The translations under genes were made by a program, and so were the position numbers. Positions 43,173-53,372 of a DNA stretch of 64,000 nt are shown here, piece by piece; within the stretch, counting starts at the first letter, position 1; every line of letters begins with the position of its first letter. This stretch comes from Aquimarina sp. Aq78. GTDB lineage: Bacteria > Bacteroidota > Bacteroidia > Flavobacteriales > Flavobacteriaceae. The notes under the pieces were generated by a model, which ran no database searches, was not told the origin of the DNA, and saw only the letters and a program-made list of their open reading frames with translations. The stretch is from positions 186,001 to 250,000 of the forward strand of contig NZ_OMKA01000003.1 of assembly GCF_900299525.1 (NCBI RefSeq). The letters run 5' to 3'.

Positions 43173-44642
43173 ATGAAAAAATCTATTATACTCTCGTTAC
43201 TTTTTCTTTTTACAATCTCTATTTCGGCACAGAATGATGTCGAAAAAGTAAAATCTACTGTTTCTAAAAGTAAAATTGAAGGGCATATTTATTTTCTGGC
43301 TTCAGATGAACTAAAAGGTAGGCAAACCGGAAGTCCAGAAAACAAAATTGCTGCGCAATATCTGGCTAATATGCTACGAGGATATGGAGTAAAACCAATT
43401 CCCAAGACAACCAGTTATCTTCAAAATGTAGAGCTGGAGAAAACATCTGGAGCTACAAAGACTGAATTTAAAACAGGGGCTTTAACTCTTAATAAAATAG
43501 CTACAGTAGCATCGGGAAATGCCAATTATAAAGGAAAAGCTGTTTTCTTAAATCATGGTCTAGAAGAAGATTATAATACTATTGATGTAAAAGGGAAATA
43601 TGTAATTACTATTATAGGAACTAAAGACAATAAAAATATCAGACCTGCTTTTTCTACAGCTAAAGAAAAGAATAAGCTTGCCAAACAAAAAGGTGCTATT
43701 GGTATTATAGAGGTTGCTAATTTTGATGATCCTACATGGATGAGATTAGATCATTATCTCAATGGTGAAAAAATGATTGTTGCTGATCAAAATAAAGATT
43801 CTGACAGCTTTTCTCATACATGGATAAATGACCAAAATGAAGATATAAGTAAACTCTTTGTAAAAAATAAGGAGATTGATATAGAGTTTACAATTGAAGG
43901 AATCAAAAAAAGTGCTGTTGCCTCACAAAACGTGGTTGGTTATGTAGAAGGTTCTGACCCCAAACTTAAAAATGAATATATTATATATTCTGCTCACTAC
44001 GACCATGTAGGTATTGGTAAAGCTGTTGAAAATGATTCGATTTACAATGGAGCCCGGGATAATGCCGTTGGGACTGTTACTGTGCTTTCTGCGGCAGAAA
44101 ACATTGCAAAATACCCAACCAAAAGATCAGCACTCTTTATCCTTTTTACAGGAGAAGAAAAAGGTCTTTTAGGAAGTAAGTGGTATGTGGATCACCCGGT
44201 AATTCCTTTACATCAAATGGTATATTGCTTTAATAGTGATAATGGAGGCTATAATGATACAACACTCGCAACTATTATTGGTCTAAGCAGAACAACCGCA
44301 CAAAAAGACATTGAAGATGCTGCTACCAAATTTGGACTAAAAGCCATTGATGATCCCGCTCCTGAGCAAGGGTTATTTGACCGGTCTGATAACGTAAATT
44401 TTGCTGCAAAAGGGATTCCTGCACCTACTTTTAGTATGGGATTCACCGCTTTTGACGAAGAAATCACAAAGTACTACCACCAAGTTACTGACAATCCCGA
44501 TACCTTAGATTATGACTATTTATTTAAGTTTTTTCAGTCGTATGTTTTAGCATGTAGAAACATAGCTAATAATGCAACAACTCCTTTTTGGATAGAAGGA
44601 GATAAATATTATGAAGCTGGTAAAAAACTGTATAAGAAATAA
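43173..44642 (+). CDS. M28 family aminopeptidase-like zinc peptidase, secreted
   Basis: 489 aa with a signal peptide (ends SISAQ, about residue 20). A protease-associated-like insert lies in the first half (about 100-230). The two-zinc site is complete: YSAHYDHVGIG (His about 275), GARDNAVGT (Asp about 293), TGEEKGLLGS (Glu-Glu about 326), NSDNGGYN (Asp about 354) and YHQVTDNPDT (His about 434). These enzymes remove N-terminal residues from peptides in the periplasm or outside. Single gene with its own promoter. Confidence 0.9.
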   Translation: MKKSIILSLLFLFTISISAQNDVEKVKSTVSKSKIEGHIYFLASDELKGRQTGSPENKIAAQYLANMLRGYGVKPIPKTTSYLQNVELEKTSGATKTEFKTGALTLNKIATVASGNANYKGKAVFLNHGLEEDYNTIDVKGKYVITIIGTKDNKNIRPAFSTAKEKNKLAKQKGAIGIIEVANFDDPTWMRLDHYLNGEKMIVADQNKDSDSFSHTWINDQNEDISKLFVKNKEIDIEFTIEGIKKSAVASQNVVGYVEGSDPKLKNEYIIYSAHYDHVGIGKAVENDSIYNGARDNAVGTVTVLSAAENIAKYPTKRSALFILFTGEEKGLLGSKWYVDHPVIPLHQMVYCFNSDNGGYNDTTLATIIGLSRTTAQKDIEDAATKFGLKAIDDPAPEQGLFDRSDNVNFAAKGIPAPTFSMGFTAFDEEITKYYHQVTDNPDTLDYDYLFKFFQSYVLACRNIANNATTPFWIEGDKYYEAGKKLYKK

Positions 44643-44907
44643 GAATAAAGTAATTACCATATAAATACTATAGCATATTTGATTATTTGATAATAAAATG
44701 AAGTAAAAATTTAGAATTTTAAGAGATTTTATCATTTTTTTAACATAATAATATCATAAAAGGAGTATTTAAGCGTTAATTTTACAACACCCCTTTTTAA
44801 GATAATTGTTAAAGCACTATACAAATACATATGACAATAAACGTAAACCGGATTTAATTGCATAATGTGTAAGTGACATAGTATGTAATTCACAAAATCG
44901 TTAGATT

Positions 44908-45270
44908 ATGAAAAATTACATACCCCTTCTATTCCTATTTTTCTCATTTTTAATATTTCCAAATAATAGTATTGAAACGTATTCATACGAAATTACTATT
45001 GATCAAAGTCAAACCCCTCGTGATCGTAAACTTTCTACAGAAGAAGTAAAAGAAAGAGGTCTTGATCTTTTGGCGAATCAAATTGTCGAAAATATTGATG
45101 AAATTGATTTACGCAAAACAGCAAGATCTGCGATTTTTGAAACATCTTATGGTTTCAGATGGAAAATGGTTAATTTACATACCGGTAAAGTAATCATTGT
45201 AAAAGTTGATAAAAACTTTCATCTTATTTCTGCACGAAATAGAGACAAATCAAAGGTTATGATACCTTAA
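44908..45270 (+). CDS. Small secreted protein, unknown
   Basis: 120 aa with a hydrophobic signal (MKNYIPLLFLFFSFLIFPNNS). The mature part is short and charged: a helical section (STEEVKERGLDLLANQIVENIDEIDLRKTARSAI) and then strands (FRWKMVNLHTGKVIIVKVDKNFHLISARNRD). The last part recalls a PepSY-like or small beta-meander fold but I would not name it. The spacers on either side (266 and 189 bp) show nothing clear apart from a 7-bp inverted repeat at 45337-45364. Confidence 0.6.
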   Translation: MKNYIPLLFLFFSFLIFPNNSIETYSYEITIDQSQTPRDRKLSTEEVKERGLDLLANQIVENIDEIDLRKTARSAIFETSYGFRWKMVNLHTGKVIIVKVDKNFHLISARNRDKSKVMIP

Positions 45271-45459
45271 CAAAAACAGATAACAAATAAATATTTTTTC
45301 TTTCTACCATTTCTTTTATTGAACACATTGAGACTACTTCAAGTATTACCTTATACTCTTGAAGCAATATTTCTATGCTTTGGGGTAACTATTTAATTCT
45401 TTTATCTATACTTTTATCAATCATTTACTAAACTTATGATTTCTTAATAGCGCTATCGT

Positions 45460-46935
45460 ATGAATGTAAGTATTAAAAAAATAGGAGCCATATCTGGCCC
45501 TGCAATTTTTTTTCTTGTATTATTTTTTTTTCACCCCGATGGTTTAAGTAAAGAAGCCAATGCTATACTGGCTAGCACATTATGGGTTGCTATATGGTGG
45601 ATTACAGAAGCTATTCCTATTGCTGCCACTTCGCTGTTGCCCATTGTTTTATTTCCGTTATCTGGTGGCTTAGATATCAAGACGACGACTGCAGCATTCG
45701 GCAATCATAATGTTTTCTTATATGCCGGTGGATTTATATTAGCTATTGGAATAGAAAGATGGAATTTACATAAACGTATCGCATTAAGCATTATAAATGT
45801 TATTGGTACTAATGTTAAAACAATGATTCTTGGCTTCATGATTGCTACGGCATTTTTATCTATGTGGATTTCTAACACTGCAACATCTGTAATGATGTTA
45901 CCAATTGGTATTGCCATAATCACTCAACTTACTGATAACCCAAATACTATCGAAGATGAAAATAAAATCTTCGGAAAAGCACTAATGCTTGCCATAGCAT
46001 ATAGTGCATCTATAGGAGGAGTTGCCTCACTTATTGGAACTCCTACTAATCTTATTCTGGCAGGAATTGTTAAAGAAGTCTATGGTTTCGAAATAACGTT
46101 TACTAATTGGATTATTATAGGTTTGCCCATTTCTATAGTGATGTTATTCATCTGTTGGCGTTATTTGGTTCAAATAGCTTTTTCTTTTAAACAAAAAGAA
46201 TTTCCGGGAGGGAAAAATGAGGTGAAAAGACAATTAAAAGAATTAGGTAAAATATCTTTTGAAGAAAAACTGGTACTTGCAGTATTTATATTTACCGCTT
46301 TTGCCTGGATTACAAGGTCCTTTTTATTACAACCTATTTTTTCGGCTATAGATGATACTATAATTGCTATTACCGCAGCATTACTTCTTTTTCTTCTACC
46401 CAGTCGGGAAAAAGGAAAACCATTAATGAACTGGACATCTGCAGTAAAATTACCATGGGGTGTACTTTTACTTTTTGGCGGTGGTCTTGCTTTGGCTGCA
46501 GGTTTTAAAGAATCGGGATTAGCACTGTGGATAGGTACGCAAATGACATTATTGCAAGGAGTTTATTTGATTACTCTTTTAGCTTTTATCGTTACAGCTG
46601 TAAATTTCTTAACCGAAATCACATCAAATGTTGCCACTACGTCAATGTTATTACCTGTTTTGGCATCGATGGCGCTATCGCTTGATGTACATCCATTTAT
46701 TCTTATGGTAGGTGCAACAATCGCGGCATCATGTGCGTTCATGCTTCCCGTAGCTACTCCACCTAACGCAGTAGTATTTGGTTCGGGTTATTTAACCATT
46801 CCTGATATGATGAAAAAAGGATTTTGGCTAAATATTATATCCATTATTCTTATTATAGTAATCACTTACTATCTGCTTCCTTATTTCTGGGATTTTGATC
46901 CTTCATCTTTTCCACAGGAATTTAAAAAAGTATAA
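45460..46935 (+). CDS. SLC13/DASS family sodium-coupled dicarboxylate transporter
   Basis: 491 aa with about 11-12 membrane helices. The two SNT motifs that bind sodium and substrate are clear: LSMWISNTATSVMMLPIG (about 130-147) and LTEITSNVATTSMLLPVL (about 386-403), with VASLIGTPTNLIL (about 190) and CAFMLPVATPPNAVVFGSG (about 428) as the paired re-entrant loops. It imports C4-dicarboxylates or citrate by Na+ symport in the inner membrane. Single gene; the small gene at 46943 faces it with a 7-bp gap. Confidence 0.92.
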   Translation: MNVSIKKIGAISGPAIFFLVLFFFHPDGLSKEANAILASTLWVAIWWITEAIPIAATSLLPIVLFPLSGGLDIKTTTAAFGNHNVFLYAGGFILAIGIERWNLHKRIALSIINVIGTNVKTMILGFMIATAFLSMWISNTATSVMMLPIGIAIITQLTDNPNTIEDENKIFGKALMLAIAYSASIGGVASLIGTPTNLILAGIVKEVYGFEITFTNWIIIGLPISIVMLFICWRYLVQIAFSFKQKEFPGGKNEVKRQLKELGKISFEEKLVLAVFIFTAFAWITRSFLLQPIFSAIDDTIIAITAALLLFLLPSREKGKPLMNWTSAVKLPWGVLLLFGGGLALAAGFKESGLALWIGTQMTLLQGVYLITLLAFIVTAVNFLTEITSNVATTSMLLPVLASMALSLDVHPFILMVGATIAASCAFMLPVATPPNAVVFGSGYLTIPDMMKKGFWLNIISIILIIVITYYLLPYFWDFDPSSFPQEFKKV

Positions 46936-46942
46936 TTACAGT

Positions 46943-47179
46943 CTATTCTATAAGCATCTTTTTTATAGTCTCATAGTCCTCCATGTATTCCCAGTATATA
47001 ATTCTATTGTACGCATATTTTATTAAAATAAACTTTTCGCTGATCGATAGAATTCTACTAACCGCTACTATTTTTTTTGAAGCCTCTTCTACTTCTACTT
47101 CTTCTGTAATTTCTCGATTTCGAGCATCAAAGCCGTGAAGGATTGTATGATTCTTAAGTGTAAGCTCTATAAATTTCAT
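46943..47179 (-). CDS. Small protein of unknown function, 78 aa
   Basis: I do not recognise it. It starts MKFIELTLKNHTILHGFDARNREI and has a strongly acidic centre (TEEVEVEEASKKI), then alternating strands (SRILSISEKFILIKYAYNRIIYWEYME). The pattern looks like a small beta-sheet protein such as a cytoplasmic accessory factor. It is a single gene, tail to tail with the SLC13 gene. Codon use is like its neighbours, so I keep it as likely real. Confidence 0.5.
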   Translation of the reverse strand: MKFIELTLKNHTILHGFDARNREITEEVEVEEASKKIVAVSRILSISEKFILIKYAYNRIIYWEYMEDYETIKKMLIE

Positions 47180-47294
47180 TATAAATATGATTTTTAATCT
47201 TTCAAATTTACCTCATTTTACCTTAACACGCCTTTAAGACTTTAGCGTATTCATTTTATTTACTTTAGGCTTTTCAAAGTCAATCTATTAGAGC

Positions 47295-48068
47295 GTGTTA
47301 AAAATACTCTTCCTTATTATCAGTCTTCTTTACAGTATTTCTGGTATTTCACAAGAAAATATAACACTTACCTATACAGGTAATATGGGTGTTCTTATAT
47401 CTAATGATCAATCTTCTGTACTAATTGATGGTTTACACACAAAATATGGAGACGATTATCTATTTCCTTCTGAAGAAGTAGTACATAAAATCAATACCAG
47501 ATTTAAACCTAACGCTATTTTATTTACCCATTATCATGGGGATCATTTTAGTGCTTCATTATCTCGAAAATATTTAGACTTAAACAAAAAAGCTATTCTT
47601 TTTGGGGCAAATCAAATCACTAAGAATTTCTCTAAGTTTAAAGGTCGAACATTTACAATTGTTACAAAAGACTATACAAAACAAACTATAGACATTGGTA
47701 AGATCAAGGTTACTGGACTTAAAATAAATCATGCTGGCAAGAGGCATGTAGCCGTAGAAAATGTGGGCTACATAATCCATATCAATAACAAGAAGTTTTT
47801 GCATGTAGGAGATACCAACTGGCTCGAAGAAATTGGTTTATTTAACGAGTTAAAATTACGTGATGAAGATATCGACATTGCTATTCTTCCTTATTGGATG
47901 CTTTTACAAGATGATGCTCCAACATTGATCAAAAAATATATCAACCCGAAAAAGGTAATTGCTACCCATATTTCACCAAAAATAAAAGAGAAAGAGCTTT
48001 TAGATTTAAAAAATAGATATCCCGAGATACATTTTCTCACAATATTAGAACAACAAATACAACTATAA
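47295..48068 (+). CDS. MBL-fold metallohydrolase, secreted
   Basis: 257 aa, GTG start at 47295 directly before a signal peptide (MLKILFLIISLLYSISGISQ). The zinc motif is HYHGDH (H79, H81, D83, H84). Further ligands follow at LKINHAGKRH (about 140) and LHVGDTNW (Asp about 174), and an ATHIS His near 222. The N-terminus TYTGNMGVLISNDQSSVLIDGL is the usual UlaG/RomA-like lactonase opening. First of three closely spaced genes (19 bp to the next). The substrate is unknown. Confidence 0.88.
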   Translation: MLKILFLIISLLYSISGISQENITLTYTGNMGVLISNDQSSVLIDGLHTKYGDDYLFPSEEVVHKINTRFKPNAILFTHYHGDHFSASLSRKYLDLNKKAILFGANQITKNFSKFKGRTFTIVTKDYTKQTIDIGKIKVTGLKINHAGKRHVAVENVGYIIHINNKKFLHVGDTNWLEEIGLFNELKLRDEDIDIAILPYWMLLQDDAPTLIKKYINPKKVIATHISPKIKEKELLDLKNRYPEIHFLTILEQQIQL

Positions 48069-48087
48069 TTAATTCACAACCAAAAAA

Positions 48088-51000
48088 ATGAAAAAACAAA
48101 TATTTTTACTGTTACTACTAGGTGTGATTTCTACGTTATCCGCTCAGAAATTTACCATGGATCTTATTAAAGATAATACTCCGCGTAATATAGGTCCTGG
48201 GGGAATGAGTGGTCGTGTCACTGCTATAGATGTGGTAACTACCAATCCTGATATTATATATGCAGGAACCGCTTCTGGAGGGCTCTGGAAATCTACTTCT
48301 GGAGGAATAAAATGGGCTCCCATTTTTAATAATGAAGCTACTGCTTCTATTGGGGCCGTTGCTATCCAACAATCAAATCCATCGGTAATCTGGGTAGGTA
48401 CAGGAGAAGGAAATCCTAGAAATAGTCTTAATGGTGGATATGGTATCTATAGATCTCTGGATGGTGGTAAAAACTGGAAACTTATGGGGTTAGAGAAAAC
48501 CCGTCACATACATAAAGTGATCATAGATCCTACTAATCCTGATATTGTTTATGTGGCAGCAATCGGATCTCCCTGGGGAGAACATCCTGAAAGAGGAGTT
48601 TTTAAAACTACCGATGGAGGTGCTACCTGGACCAAAATCCTATTCAATAATAATAAAACCGGAGCTGCAGACCTTGTCATGGATCCTACAAACCCTAACA
48701 AGTTAATAGTTGCCATGTGGGAACATAAACGTGACCCCTGGTTTTTTAATTCGGGAGGAGAAGGTTCTGGTCTTTACATCACTCATGATGGAGGAAAAAA
48801 CTGGGAAGAACGTACTGATAAAGACGGGCTTCCAAAAGGTAATTTAGGTAGAATAGGATTAGCAATAGCAGCTAATAAACCTAATATTGTTTATGCATTG
48901 GTCGAGGCCAAAAAGAATGCACTATACAAATCAACAGACGGAGGGTTTAAATGGAAAAAAATTAATGATAAAAAAGATATCGGTAATCGTCCTTTTTATT
49001 ACTCTGATATATTTGTAGATCCACAAAATGAGAATAGAGTATATTCTGTATTTACCTATGTAAATGTTTCTGAAGATGGTGGTAAAAACTTTACGCAGTT
49101 AATGCCGGCTTATGGTGTTGATAATGGTGTACACCCCGATCATCATGCATGGTGGATTCATCCTAACGATGGAAATTATATGATCGATGGTAATGATGGC
49201 GGACTAAACATCACTCGTGATGGAGGTAAATCCTGGCGTTTTATAGGAAACCTTCCTGTTGCACAATTTTATCATATTAATGTAGATAATGAATTCCCTT
49301 ATAATGTATATGGAGGTATGCAGGATAATGGTAGTTGGAGAGGCCCTGCTTATGTATGGAAAGCACAAGGAATCAGAAACTCATACTGGCAGGAAATATC
49401 GTTTGGTGATGGATTTGATGTTGTACCGGATAAAGATGACTCACGATATGGATGGACGATGAGTCAGCAAGGATATGTAAGTCGATATGATTGGATGACG
49501 GGTAACAACTATACCGTGCGCCCTACTCACCCCGATCCAAAAGTAAAATTGCGTTTTAACTGGAATGCAGCAATCAATATTGATCCATTTGATAATAATA
49601 CAATCTATTTTGGAAGTCAATTTGTGCATAAGAGTACAGATAAAGGACTTACCTGGAAAGTGATATCTCCTGATCTTTCGACAAACAATCCCGAGAAGTT
49701 AAAACAAGCAGAAAGCGGTGGATTAACGATGGATGCTACAGGTGCAGAAAATCATTGTACAGTTTTGGTTGTTGAGCCATCACCACTAGAGCAAAATATG
49801 CTTTGGGCAAGTACAGATGACGGTCGAGTACATATCACTCAAAACGGAGGAACAAACTGGACCGATGTATCTAATAATATAAAAGAACTGCCAAAAGGAA
49901 GCTGGATTGTACAAATCAAAGCCTCAAACAAAAAGAAGGGAGAAGCACTTTTGGTAGCTAATGATTATAGAAGATTTAACTATACGCCATATGTATTTAG
50001 AACTACGGATTACGGTAAAACATGGAAACGCATTGTTGATCAAGGCGACGTAAAAAGCTATGCCCTTAGTATCGTTGAAGATCCTATAGAAAAAAACCTA
50101 TTATTTCTAGGTACCGATGATGGGTTATACATCTCTCTTAATGCAGGAAACAGTTGGACAAAATGGACCAAAGGTTTTCCTACGGTATCTGTAAAGGATT
50201 TGGTTATACAGCCTAGAGAACATGACCTGGTTATTGGTACTTTTGGTAGAGCTGCCTGGGTATTAGATGATATACGACCATTAAGAGCATTAGCAAAAAA
50301 CAGTGCTATTTTAAATCAAAAACTACAGCTTTTCGAACCTCCGATAGCATACCAGGCTGCTTATCAACAACCTACTGGTAGTCGTTTTGGAGGAGATGCC
50401 TTATATAATGGTGAAAATCGTGACTATGGAGCTCTTATTTCATATTACATTAAAGTAGAAGAAAAGAAAAAAGAAGAACCAAACAAAGAAGAGGATAAAA
50501 AAGAAGGTGATGATGAGGCTGATCCTGAGAAAGAAGAAGCCAAGGTGAAATGGGATTCTATTCATCTTAAAATTTATGACGGAGATCGTTTGATTAGAAC
50601 TTTAAAAGAAAAAACTCCAGATTCTACAGGGTTTCATAAAACAAAATGGTTTATGGATGAAAAAGGTGTTGATCGACCTTCGCGAAAAATCCAAAAACAA
50701 GATAGAGAACCCGGTGGTGTTGGTGTAAAACCAGGGAAATATAAATTGACACTAGAATATGGAGATCAAAAATCTGAGACCATGATAGAAGTAAAATCTG
50801 ATCCCAGATTACAAGTATCCCAGAAGAATATCAATGAAATTTATGCAGCTTCAAAAAACATGGAAAAAATGAGGCAATCGGCAGCAGATGCTGTAAAACA
50901 ATTGGTAGAAAGTAAAGATATAGCCTCAAAATACCAGAAAGAGCTTAACAAATTAGATAAAAAGAAATATAAAGATCAGATTAAATTATCTAAAGACATT

Positions 51001-51306
51001 TCTAAAAAAATAGATAGTGTAATTGCTATCTATCTTGGTAAGGAAGATAAGCGTCAAGGGATCACTCGTAATCCAGAAGTAACTGTGATGCAACGCATGG
51101 GTACTGCTGGATGGTATACAGGTAGTCGCCAAAATGGATTAACTTCTACAGAAAACACCTTGATAAAACAAGCTAAAGATGCATTACAAGATGCGCTGGT
51201 AAAGACCAATGAATTCTTTATAAACGATTGGAAACCTTATCGCGAAACTATTGAGAAGCTAGATGCTTCTCCTTTTAAAGAAATTAAGAATTTTAGTTTA
51301 GAATAA
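48088..51306 (+). CDS. VPS10/BNR-propeller secreted protein (sortilin-like), 1072 aa
   Basis: Signal peptide 1-18 (STLSAQ). Residues about 30-780 are BNR/Asp-box repeats, S-x-D-x-G-x-x-W, seen many times: SLDGGKNWKLM, TTDGGATWTKI, THDGGKNWEER, STDGGFKWKKI, STDKGLTWKVI. They form one or two ten-bladed propellers like VPS10/sortilin or sialidases. A highly charged linker (about 790-815, EEKKKEEPNKEEDKKEG) and a C-terminal domain (about 815-1070, with a long helical part) follow. No sialidase active site is visible. Second gene of the operon; it may bind peptides for the S9 enzyme. Confidence 0.88.
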   Translation: MKKQIFLLLLLGVISTLSAQKFTMDLIKDNTPRNIGPGGMSGRVTAIDVVTTNPDIIYAGTASGGLWKSTSGGIKWAPIFNNEATASIGAVAIQQSNPSVIWVGTGEGNPRNSLNGGYGIYRSLDGGKNWKLMGLEKTRHIHKVIIDPTNPDIVYVAAIGSPWGEHPERGVFKTTDGGATWTKILFNNNKTGAADLVMDPTNPNKLIVAMWEHKRDPWFFNSGGEGSGLYITHDGGKNWEERTDKDGLPKGNLGRIGLAIAANKPNIVYALVEAKKNALYKSTDGGFKWKKINDKKDIGNRPFYYSDIFVDPQNENRVYSVFTYVNVSEDGGKNFTQLMPAYGVDNGVHPDHHAWWIHPNDGNYMIDGNDGGLNITRDGGKSWRFIGNLPVAQFYHINVDNEFPYNVYGGMQDNGSWRGPAYVWKAQGIRNSYWQEISFGDGFDVVPDKDDSRYGWTMSQQGYVSRYDWMTGNNYTVRPTHPDPKVKLRFNWNAAINIDPFDNNTIYFGSQFVHKSTDKGLTWKVISPDLSTNNPEKLKQAESGGLTMDATGAENHCTVLVVEPSPLEQNMLWASTDDGRVHITQNGGTNWTDVSNNIKELPKGSWIVQIKASNKKKGEALLVANDYRRFNYTPYVFRTTDYGKTWKRIVDQGDVKSYALSIVEDPIEKNLLFLGTDDGLYISLNAGNSWTKWTKGFPTVSVKDLVIQPREHDLVIGTFGRAAWVLDDIRPLRALAKNSAILNQKLQLFEPPIAYQAAYQQPTGSRFGGDALYNGENRDYGALISYYIKVEEKKKEEPNKEEDKKEGDDEADPEKEEAKVKWDSIHLKIYDGDRLIRTLKEKTPDSTGFHKTKWFMDEKGVDRPSRKIQKQDREPGGVGVKPGKYKLTLEYGDQKSETMIEVKSDPRLQVSQKNINEIYAASKNMEKMRQSAADAVKQLVESKDIASKYQKELNKLDKKKYKDQIKLSKDISKKIDSVIAIYLGKEDKRQGITRNPEVTVMQRMGTAGWYTGSRQNGLTSTENTLIKQAKDALQDALVKTNEFFINDWKPYRETIEKLDASPFKEIKNFSLE

Positions 51307-51327
51307 TAACAGACAAATAAAACACTC

Positions 51328-53277
51328 ATGAAAAAACTACTCACACTTAGTATGGGTTTGCTCCTCTTCTACTCTTGTAAGCAAGAAAAAAAAGAGGAAA
51401 TCGCTCAGCCTATTAAAATCGACCAGTATTCCATAGAACAATTTATGGATAATGAAAATGCATTTTCGAATGGATTTTCTGCAGATAAATCCAAGGTGCT
51501 TATGACAAGCAACCGTTCAGGGATTTATAATATGTATACAGTTTCTACCAATGGTGGTGAACTTATACCTGTAACCAAATCTGATAGTGCTTCGGTTTTT
51601 GGGTTATCATATTTCCCCGAGGATGATAGAATCTTATTCAGAATGGATGGTAATGGTGATGAAATACATAAACTCTTTATCAAAGACAGTTCGGGTATCA
51701 AACGTCTGACTCCCGAAAAGAATGTAAGAGCCTCGTTTAGAGGATGGGCCAAAGATGGCAAAAGTTTCTTTTATGCCACTAACGAGCGAGATCCTAAATA
51801 TATGGATCATTATGAGATGGATATTGCTGATTTTACATCCAAGTTAATTTATCAGAATACCGATGGGATGGATTTTGGCGGAATGTCTGAAGACAGAAAG
51901 TATATAGCGCTTTCTAAGTCTATCAATACTAATGATAATGATCTTTATCTATTGAATACCGAAACCAAAGAAAAAGTTAAGATTAACGATAACTTAAGCG
52001 GAAACTCACCAGAGGATTTTTCTCCAGATGGTAAATCATTCTATTATACTACAGATGATAATGCAGAATTTAGTTACCTAATGAAGTATAATCTTGAAGA
52101 TGGTAGTAAAGAAAAAGTTTTGGAAAAAAACTGGGATATTTCTGGTTTTTACTTCACCCGAGACGGAAAATACCAGGTAATGTTTACCAATGAAGATGCT
52201 AAGACAGTTATGGAGGTAAAAGAAGTAGCCACAGGTAATACTATTGATTTTCCTGCTATTGAAAATCAGCAAATTAATAGTGCACGGTTTTCTAGAGATG
52301 AATCTATGGCATTACTTAGCGTTGGTGGGTCAAATACACCTACCAATTCATATTCTTATGATCTTGCAACCAAAAAATATCATAAGCTTACAGATGTTTT
52401 AAACAAGGATATCAATGCAGATCATTTGGTTACTTCTGAAGTAGTTCGTTTTAAATCTTTTGATGGGTTAGACATTCCTGCTATATATTATAAACCAAAA
52501 CAAGCTACTGTCGATCATAAAGTACCTGCATTAGTTTGGGTTCATGGTGGTCCTGGAGGGCAATCCAGACAAGGATTTAATTCTATAATCCAATACCTGG
52601 TAAACCACGGGTATGCCGTGCTAGCTGTTAATAATAGAGGTAGTAGTGGTTATGGTAAGACTTTTTTCAAAATGGATGATCAAAATCATGGGGATAAAGA
52701 TCTAAAAGATTGTGTTGCAGGAAAAGACTGGCTGGCAAAACAAGATATTGTAGATGCCGATAAAATAGGAATCATCGGTGGTTCTTATGGAGGGTATATG
52801 ACTATGGCAGCACTTACTTATACTCCAGAAGAGTTTAAGGTTGGTGTAAATATTTTTGGAGTTACAAATTGGTTAAGAACATTAAAAAGTATTCCGCCAT
52901 GGTGGGAGTCTTTTAAAGAAGCATTGTATACAGAAATGGGAGATCCAAATACTGCTGATTCTGTTCGTTTACGACAAATTTCTCCTCTTTTTCATACCGA
53001 AAAAGTTACAAAACCATTAATTGTACTTCAAGGAGCCAAGGATCCCAGAGTTTTAAAAGTAGAATCTGATGAAATTGTAGAAGGAGTTAAGAAAAGCGGT
53101 GTTCCTGTAGAATATGTGTTATTTGAGGATGAAGGACATGGGTTTGTAAAAAAAGAAAATCAAATCGAAGCCTATGGTAGAATTTTGAAGTTCTTAGACA
53201 AATATTTAAAAAGCGCAGGTACCGAAATGATTAATGACGGTAAAACCGAATCTACTAAGATTGATTCGGAATCCTAA
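51328..53277 (+). CDS. S9 family prolyl-oligopeptidase-like lipoprotein
   Basis: 649 aa. Lipobox LLFYSC (Cys 17). Propeller domain about 30-385 (FSADKSKVLMTSNRSG, SPDGKSFYYTTDDNAE), then the alpha/beta hydrolase: WVHGGPGGQSR oxyanion loop (about 408), nucleophile in GGSYGGYMTMA (Ser about 487), acid in LQGAKDPRV (about 572) and His in DEGHGFV (about 604). It hydrolyses short peptides, often with acyl- or dipeptide preference. Last gene of the MBL/VPS10/S9 operon, 21 bp behind the previous gene and closed by the terminator at 53314. Confidence 0.9.
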   Translation: MKKLLTLSMGLLLFYSCKQEKKEEIAQPIKIDQYSIEQFMDNENAFSNGFSADKSKVLMTSNRSGIYNMYTVSTNGGELIPVTKSDSASVFGLSYFPEDDRILFRMDGNGDEIHKLFIKDSSGIKRLTPEKNVRASFRGWAKDGKSFFYATNERDPKYMDHYEMDIADFTSKLIYQNTDGMDFGGMSEDRKYIALSKSINTNDNDLYLLNTETKEKVKINDNLSGNSPEDFSPDGKSFYYTTDDNAEFSYLMKYNLEDGSKEKVLEKNWDISGFYFTRDGKYQVMFTNEDAKTVMEVKEVATGNTIDFPAIENQQINSARFSRDESMALLSVGGSNTPTNSYSYDLATKKYHKLTDVLNKDINADHLVTSEVVRFKSFDGLDIPAIYYKPKQATVDHKVPALVWVHGGPGGQSRQGFNSIIQYLVNHGYAVLAVNNRGSSGYGKTFFKMDDQNHGDKDLKDCVAGKDWLAKQDIVDADKIGIIGGSYGGYMTMAALTYTPEEFKVGVNIFGVTNWLRTLKSIPPWWESFKEALYTEMGDPNTADSVRLRQISPLFHTEKVTKPLIVLQGAKDPRVLKVESDEIVEGVKKSGVPVEYVLFEDEGHGFVKKENQIEAYGRILKFLDKYLKSAGTEMINDGKTESTKIDSES

Positions 53278-53313
53278 GAAGAAAAACTTAAAGTTTTCCA
53301 TAGAAAAATAAAA

Positions 53314-53337
53314 AAGGCTGCCTGTACAGGCAGCCTT
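53314..53337. terminator. Bidirectional intrinsic terminator
   Basis: A 24-bp perfect palindrome (12-bp arms, AAGGCTGCCTGT and its complement) with flanking A and T runs, between two convergent genes (53277 and 53373). It can end transcription in both directions. Confidence 0.85.
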
Positions 53338-53372
53338 TATAATTGGGGTCAATTTTTATTATTATTTATAAA

